Positions 57,620-64,000 of a stretch of DNA of 64,000 bases are shown one piece after another (positions within the stretch are counted from its first letter, which is position 1; each line of letters begins with the position of its first letter). Origin of the DNA: Mytilus trossulus. Lineage: Eukaryota > Mollusca > Bivalvia > Mytilida > Mytilidae. The stretch spans positions 32,692,474 through 32,756,473 of the forward strand of contig NC_086380.1 of assembly GCF_036588685.1 (NCBI RefSeq), written 5' to 3'. Position numbers and translations under genes: made by a program. The notes under the pieces are model-generated. The model was not told the DNA's origin. It was given only the letters and a program-made list of their open reading frames with translations, and made no database searches.

Positions 57620-58585
57620 GACAGACTTTTACAAAAAGAATTTGACTAAATGTTCACCTTAATCGATTGCTGCTTGCGTGACGTTCAGTTACAAATATAC
57701 CATGCATATTTGAGACGACTTGATGTTTAGAAATGTAACAGCTTACCTTGTTTGCATTTGACTATGGGCGACATATATGAAAATGTGGTTGTTTTTTACG
57801 CATGGTTTCCATCTTGAAAAGACCTTTGTACAAGTGATAAAGGCAACTATTACTTACTAAATAACATGTGTTTAAGAAACTGGTGTGGTGAAATTAAATA
57901 TTAATATTTGTAATAAAGAAGGTTTTTTTATAATTATAAACAACACGACCCAATAACTGCAAAAAAAGTATCCGCTAATCACCAATCAAACAAGGGGGAA
58001 CAAATAATGTATTGCCCTGATAAAATACAAGGTGATGAAAAACAAGTGCTTAATAATAAATGAAAATGAAAGATCAAGGCTGTTAACATTGTCAAGGCTG
58101 ATTACAGAAAATAAAAGCGAATTCTTGAATAGATTGGTCAAGGAGTACAGACATTTTTAATTAAAATTAAAAAAAAAGATAAATGGAACACCGGATTTGA
58201 ACTCATGACAAATGCAAACTAATCTCAGAAAGTATTCAAAAAGTCGAATTACGATATAACTAAAAATGTGAACAAAATATCTAAGTATCAGTATAATATT
58301 TTTAGATGTGTTTATATCAGAAAAATGAAGAATCACTTTTTTTTTGGACAAATAAGATACCTTATATACATTTTTTCATTATATATGATCTAATTTAGGT
58401 AGCAATAAAGTATTCGTATTTAAACTTTTTATTTCAGTATAAAAGGTTTGAATCATTTTTGCAAAATACAACGAGGCATTATCTATGAAAAGGGATTAAG
58501 TTCGTTTTTTTGACATATTTGGAATTAGATATTGCACAGCATCAATTGTTTTTCGAAATTTACCTGTGAGGTCATTATTGTGGCG
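57620..58585. other. AT-rich intergenic DNA, nothing recognised
   Basis: No supported feature. Confidence 0.4.
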
Positions 58586-58589
58586 TTGA

Positions 58590-59110
58590 CTCAATCGTGG
58601 AAAGACAGTTCGTGGTTCTGTTGTGCTATTTTGTGTGCTGTCCTATTTTGTTTTATGTGTTTGTTTGTATTCAGTGTTTAACATGTCGAAATGTACTAGT
58701 GTATCGTTTATTTGTGTATTTCTCTGTTCTGAATATGCTTGCATTTATTTGTACTGTATGCCTGTCATGTAATGGTGTCATTTTAGTGCTATATGTAACA
58801 TTGCCCTACAATTGCGAGGTATTGCTAGCCACAAAATCTGGTTCAGCCTACCGTTTGTTACTTTAAATGTCCTGTACCAAGTCAGGAAAATGGCAGTTGT
58901 TATCTTATAGTTCCTTTCTGTGTGTGTTGCATTGTAATTTGTTTTTGTTCACTTCAGAATTTCTGTTGTTTTGCTTTTCCCTCGGTTTTAGTTTGTAAAC
59001 CGGATTTGTATTTGTCTCAATGGATTCATGTCTATCGAACAGGTGTATACTACTGTTGCATTTATTTTCTTATTAATTCTTGCAAACGATATACCAGAAA
59101 TAAAATCGCT
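58590..59110 (-). repeat. Probable R1/R3-related dispersed repeat
   Basis: CCTGTACCAAGTCAGGAAAA and TGGCAGTTGTTATC at 58871 resemble the 5' end of minus R1 copies (17480) and the phrase at 47090. The overlapping hydrophobic frames of 80-90 codons look like by-products of T-rich sequence. Confidence 0.35.
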
Positions 59111-59114
59111 AATT

Positions 59115-59915
59115 TTATTTATTTGAAAAATAATTTAGTCTACAATATAACTTGTTATACTATTTAAAATTGATAATGATATACAGCAATAATCATTATT
59201 CTATAATCTACACTCACACTAGTGATAAAAATCAAAATATATTAGATGCCAATTTCAGCTGTATAACGTATTTTTCTCTTAATTCTTGTAAAAAGAATAC
59301 TGCTTTTATCTCATTAAACAGTTACTTCCGAAGTTTTGTGTTTATAATTTTTGCTTTCAGATTCAAGTTGTTAATAATATATATTCTGTTATTTGGAAAA
59401 TCTGTAAATATAAGAATTAAATGCTGTGTTTTAGCTTTACTGAAAAAAACCATTACACGACTGTTTGAAGGTCTTGATTAAATGATAGTTCGCTTTTCTC
59501 TCGTTAAAAAAAATCGCAGGAAAAAAAGCAATCAAGACTTTTAACACGATTAAAATGAAACTATTTATTTTAAAGTCAAATAAAAGATGATGTTGCATTT
59601 ACATAACATCGAACTATAGTTATACAGCTTGCATTTGTAGCAAAATGACTGAAATGATGATATTAACCCGTTACAAAATAAACCTCTATAAAATAAGTCG
59701 GCGTTGCTCTTAAGTTGCTACACACCGTCATATTTTTTTCCGCACCTTAATTAAACTATATGCAACAGTCCGTTTATTATTCAACTTTATTTTCTCATTG
59801 TACAAAAATACAATTCGAGCGATAAAAAAAAATGTTATGGAAGTTTAAAAAAATTAAAAGTGAATGTTGAAAAGCCCTTACATGAATAACTTTATCTTGT
59901 TTATATTCTAGTAGC
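59115..59915. other. AT-rich intergenic DNA
   Basis: A 109-codon plus frame at 59152-59481 is AT-biased (Ile, Asn, Lys, Phe, Tyr) with no recognisable domain. Not called. Confidence 0.4.
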
Positions 59916-59920
59916 TCTAC

Positions 59921-60265
59921 ATTAGCTGTGGTGTAGTGGTTAGTGCATCAGACTACTAATACACAGGTTCCTGGTTCGTTCCCGTTTCGTGGTGACAATT
60001 TCAGGGACTGCATTTTCGGCTCTCTCTTGACACCATTTGCGAGTATGGTTTTGAGAGAACGATGATAATTCGTCGGAAGGGGACGATAAAAGGCTGACCC
60101 GTGTCAAGAGAGAGCCATAATTCTTGCACGTTAAAGAAAACTTTGGTAGATTTAAAAAAAAGAAGAGCAGGCTAATGTCACTACAATGCATCACTCACAC
60201 CCGTAAAGTAGAAAGGGGATTAATATAAATTGCAAAACTTGTTTCCCAATCCACTATAAATAAAT
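59921..60265 (+). mobile_element. SINE1 copy with intact A box
   Basis: TGTGGTGTAGTGGTTAGTGC contains TGGTGTAGTGG, a perfect match to the RNA polymerase III A-box consensus. GGTTCGTTCCC at 59967 is a near B box. The body continues with TTCGGCTCTCTCTTGACACC, GGCTGACCCGTGTCAAGAGA and AATTCTTGCACGTTAAAGAA, ending near TTTCCCAATCCACTATAAAT. This supports a tRNA-derived SINE. Confidence 0.85.
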
Positions 60266-61810
60266 ATGTTTAAAACTACATAATTATTTCACATAGTTGT
60301 GTAATCTGAATAAACGGGTTTCAGAAAAGCTCCAGTATACAAATATTTTATAACGAGGAATGGATGTTGAACAAATTAAATTAACTTTTCGCTAACCGAT
60401 AACAAATCAACGACCGTTGTAGCTATAGTTAACTGTTTAAGGCTAATCTTCCCATCGACAGGTTAATTCCAGGAACAATATCAATGTTTGAATGTTATAT
60501 TATTTCATTATATGAAATATATCACGTTCAACCTACTACATCTCCTTGTGATATTTACTCGTTTCGCGGTAAAGTGGAATCGAGATTTTTTAGCAAGATG
60601 TGTCTAAAAACACTGAATTGTTGTTAACTTTATAACATATCGGTTACCAGTTTGGGAATAAACTTATCATAGACACCAGGATTGAATAGGATAGCTAGCT
60701 AGGTTAAATCTACTCTCAAAGATTGGTTCTCGTCAGGATTTTAACGACATACTTTTATTCACTCAATACAAAGTAATGAACGGTCTCTAATCAAATTAAG
60801 CCATTACACTTATTGTAAATGCTCATAGAAAACTTGTTCCTTTTTTGGAGAAGATAATAGCCTGAAAAACTTCAACCGGATACATTTATCTTTTTTTCCT
60901 GGTTTGATTCCAGTTTCGGGATGAAAATTTCAGGGAGTGAATTTTCGGCTCTTTCTTGACACCATTTGCGTGTATGGTCTCGAGAGAACGATAATAGTCC
61001 GTCGGAAGGGGACGATAAATGGCTGACCCGTGTTAAGAGAGAGCCGTAATTCTTGCACGTTAAAGAAAACCTTGGTAGATTTCGAAAAAGAGCAGAACTA
61101 TGCCGCTACTAGGCAGCACTCGCACCCGTAAAGTGGAAAAGGGATTAATACAAGTTGTAAAACTTGTTGCCCAATTCACTATAAATAAACATGTTTAAAA
61201 CTACGTTATTATTTCACATAGTTGTGAAATCTGAATAAACGGATTTCAGAAAAGCTCCAGTAGATAAATGTTTTATAAAGAGGGATGGATGTTGAACAAA
61301 TTTAATTTACCTTTAGCGAACAGATAACAAATCAACGACCGTTGTAGCTATAGTTAAATGTTTAAGGCTTCTCTTCACATCGATATGTTAATTCCAAGAA
61401 TAATATCAATGTTTGAATGTTAAATTATTTCATTATATTAGAAATATCACGTTCAACTTATTACATGTCCTTGTGATATTTACTCGTTTTGCGGTAAAGT
61501 GGAAACGAGATTTTTAGCAAGATGTGTCTAAAAACACTATTTTGTTGTTAGCTTTATAACATATCGGTTACCAGTTTGGGAATAAGACACCAAGATTAAA
61601 TAAGATAGCTAGCTAGGTTAAATCTATTCTCAAAGATTGGTTCTCGTCAGGATTTTTACGACATTCTTTTATTCACTCAATACAAAGTAATGAACGGTCT
61701 CTAATCACATTAAGCCATTGCACTTAATTCCAAATGCTCATAGAAAACTTGTTGCTTTTTTGGAGAAGATGATAGCTTGAAAAACTTGAAACGGATACAT
61801 TAATCTTTTT
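59970..61810. repeat. ~928-bp tandem duplication containing SINE1
   Basis: 59970-60897 and 60898-61810 align throughout (CCTGGTT at 59970 and 60898; CGACCGTTGT at 60411 and 61335; CGGATACATT at 60877 and 61792). The second copy carries a SINE lacking its 5' head because the duplication break falls inside it. Divergence is roughly several percent, so the event is not very recent. Confidence 0.9.
60893..61200 (+). mobile_element. SINE1 copy truncated at its 5' end
   Basis: Begins at the B box (GGTTTGATTCC, one mismatch to consensus) directly at the duplication junction. The rest is collinear with 59975-60265. Confidence 0.82.
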
Positions 61811-61949
61811 CAACGATATAATATTTTTAAACTTAACTTGTAGCAAACTTTATTTTGGAAAGCTCTTAAAAGAGCGATACTTCCCTATGAGGTTTAAATT
61901 GTCTATTGTAAATGTAACAGTCATTAGACATTATGTATCTTCTATATAT

Positions 61950-62932
61950 TATATAGATTCTACCACTGCATCGAGTGTAATACTATATTTATCCACTCGA
62001 GATAATTGAATTTTCAAATTTAAAACGCGATGCTTGCCCACACGTTTTAAGGTTTATGTACCCTTCTGTAGCCATTTTTGTACGAACTTTTTAAACTTCA
62101 ATTGTATCAAAACTACAGATATAATGAATAATTGAGATAGACCATTGTGTACATATTCCAAGGGGAAACTTGATGCAAAGCATTATTTTTTACTGTTTCA
62201 TTGCATTTGATAGAAAAAGAGGACTTTGTGGGGAAAAAATCAAGATTTTTATAGAAAATCCACAGCCTTTATCCTTGTACTCTCATATTTGGCAATTTGA
62301 TGACTGATAGATATAGGATTATTGCATGCATTGCTAGCATTGATTTCCTTAACACAAGTTTATGAGTCTTATGTAGACGAAACGCGCGTCTGGCGTATAA
62401 AATTATAATCCTTGTACTTTTGATAACTATTATAAATGTAGTTATTGGGTAAAACAAATATAAATATGGCCAAAATCAAGTGCACCTTTTAGGGTGTGCT
62501 CGACTTTAGTGACTCAGCACGAGGTGTTTTGGAATTAACAGGAGGCTTAGAACTTTTTGTAAAAAATAAACACAAGTACATCATAGAAAATCAAGTGAGT
62601 AATTTATGTTTCAAATTCTATAACAAAAATCTCTGTATTAAAGGCTGCGGATTTTCTATAAAAATCTTGCTTTAATTGTCACAGAGTTCTCTTTTTCTAT
62701 CAAATGCAATGAAACAGTAAAAAATAATGCTTTGCATCAAGTTTCCCTTTAGAATATGTACTAAATGGCCTATCTCTGTTATTCATTTTATTTGTAGTTT
62801 TGATACAATTGAGGTTTGAAAAATTCGTACAAAAATGGCTTCAGAAGGGTACATAAACCTTAAATATTTAAAATTTAACTGTCGAGAGTGGATAAATATC
62901 GTATATATTAAACGAGATTTGGTGGTGGAGTC
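61950..62932. repeat. Large inverted repeat, ~300-bp arms
   Basis: Left arm 61950-62275 and right arm 62633-62932 are reverse complements with moderate divergence. Paired anchors are TGTACCCTTCTGTAGCCATT with AATGGCTTCAGAAGGGTACA, and TCATTGCATTTGATAGAAAA with TTTTTCTATCAAATGCAATG. The 357-bp spacer holds an R2 fragment (62340-62415). This could be a foldback element or an inverted duplication. Confidence 0.88.
62340..62415 (-). repeat. R2 fragment in the spacer of the inverted repeat
   Basis: ATGAGTCTTATGTAGACGAA and ACGCGCGTCTGGCGTATAAA are the reverse of the R2 head; the tail is missing. Confidence 0.8.
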
Positions 62933-62934
62933 TG

Positions 62935-63705
62935 TTTTCTTTAATGATTTTCTAACATAATGCAGGTAAACTTATTCTTTCTTTTCGAATGATCTGCAAA
63001 AAGATGTGTTCTTTCTATGTGACGTCATCAGGCATAGTCGCCTTTTTCATGCCGTCACAATAGGCAATTCAGAGGAAAGCAAGAAAATTCGACGTCATAA
63101 TCGGATTTTAACCAATGAAGTACTGAGATCAAACGAACCACACGTCGATTATGTTTTTTTACAATAGGTGCAGAAAGGTATAAATTAGCGAAGAATTAAA
63201 GAAATAAAGTTATACCATGTTAGAGCATCATAAACCTTTTCGCTGTAAGTGAATCAATATACTCCAGCTAATATGCTCTATGTAACTTCAGACTGCTTTT
63301 TAATAAACAATGCATTCATACATTTATTCGGCTATTTTAAAGTAGATGTCATATACACTGCATATCATATACAGAAGTATAAGTCCTACTTTGATGAGAA
63401 TTATATTCCTATCTATACTGTAGAGATGAGCTAGATTTGATTTATATATATATAATATATAAGGAGTTAATAAGTGTAAATATATTATTCCATACAATTT
63501 AGAGTGCATATATTTTATTCGGCAATACAAAAATATCCAGGAAGTGCATTGTACATTTCCAACAACGTATTCAAATTGTAATAAGAAATACAAAAGTTGA
63601 GATCATTATCTAAAGACAGAAATAACAAAACTATCATACAGAGAGCAATTTACATACTTCAACATCAGTCAAATTTAATAGACATGTCATTAAAACATGT
63701 CAATA
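62935..63705. other. AT-rich intergenic DNA, nothing recognised
   Basis: Short overlapping frames on both strands only. Confidence 0.4.
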
Positions 63706-63707
63706 TA

Positions 63708-63855
63708 AAAAGAAGATGTAATATGATTGCCAATGAGACAACTATCCACAAAGACCAACAGACATTAATAACTATAGGTCACCGTACGGTCTTCATCAAT
63801 GAGCAAAGCCCATACCACATAGTCAGCTGTAAAAGGTCTCGATAAGAAGTTCTAT
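63708..63855 (+). repeat. R1 repeat, 5' half
   Basis: AAAAAGAAGATGTAATATGA, TTGCCAATGAGACAACTATC, CACCGTACGGTCTTCATCAA and ATAGTCAGCTGTAAAAGGTC match 48870-49020. Confidence 0.85.
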
Positions 63856-64000
63856 ATTGTCCAGATTGTTTGAAATAAGGTATACACTTGAAAACCTGCC
63901 ATCCAATTATCTATATTACGAAAAACATTTATTTAATACAAAGTCGTAACAAAGGACAACTATTGTCTATGTTCCTCAATTGGTTATATTGACATTTTGT

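Noticed and set aside
58597..59481. Three hydrophobic plus frames of 80-109 codons
   Set aside because: Composition follows T-rich DNA, no splice-consistent partner, and part resembles dispersed repeats.

Overview
The window looks like nuclear DNA of a marine bivalve, most likely a mussel of the Mytilus type. It is AT-rich and has spliced genes with GT/AG introns, secreted low-complexity proteins of the kind found in shell or byssus matrices, and a dense load of short interspersed repeats, SINEs, MITE-like hairpins and tandem duplications. The species assignment is inference: it rests on recognising the repeat phrases and protein types, not on a database search.

Left part (1-20.6 kb): two secreted-protein genes lie on the minus strand. 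The first is a single uninterrupted coding exon of at least 1624 codons (4872 down to the window edge). It has a signal peptide, no cysteine, and three successive repeat regimes: degenerate ~37-aa units, about 40 copies of a 12-aa unit, and 38-aa units. The second (19687-18716) is a 323-aa secreted protein with a Gly/Met-rich half, a Gln/Asn/His/Met-rich half and a short amphipathic tail. Both have a likely 3' splice site 7-8 nt upstream of the ATG, so each probably has a 5'-UTR intron and one coding exon. The 13 kb between them holds repeats and no convincing gene.

Middle (22.7-42.4 kb): a solitary intact ORF resembling a LINE ORF1 protein (22710-23675) is followed by two UNC93A-like membrane transporter genes in head-to-head orientation (31003-28091 minus; 37079-42358 plus). 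Each has three coding exons with the same intron positions and phases, which points to an inverted duplication. Their introns and the 6 kb between them hold several MITE-like elements, including one inserted inside another repeat.

Right part (42.4-64 kb): mostly intergenic. There is a putative two-exon gene on the minus strand (57122-55625) of an unnamed invertebrate family, flanked by a 31-bp minisatellite, plus tRNA-derived SINEs, a ~928-bp tandem duplication and a large inverted repeat with ~300-bp arms. Repeat family names used here (R1-R4, SINE1, SINE2) are local labels for sequences that recur within this window.
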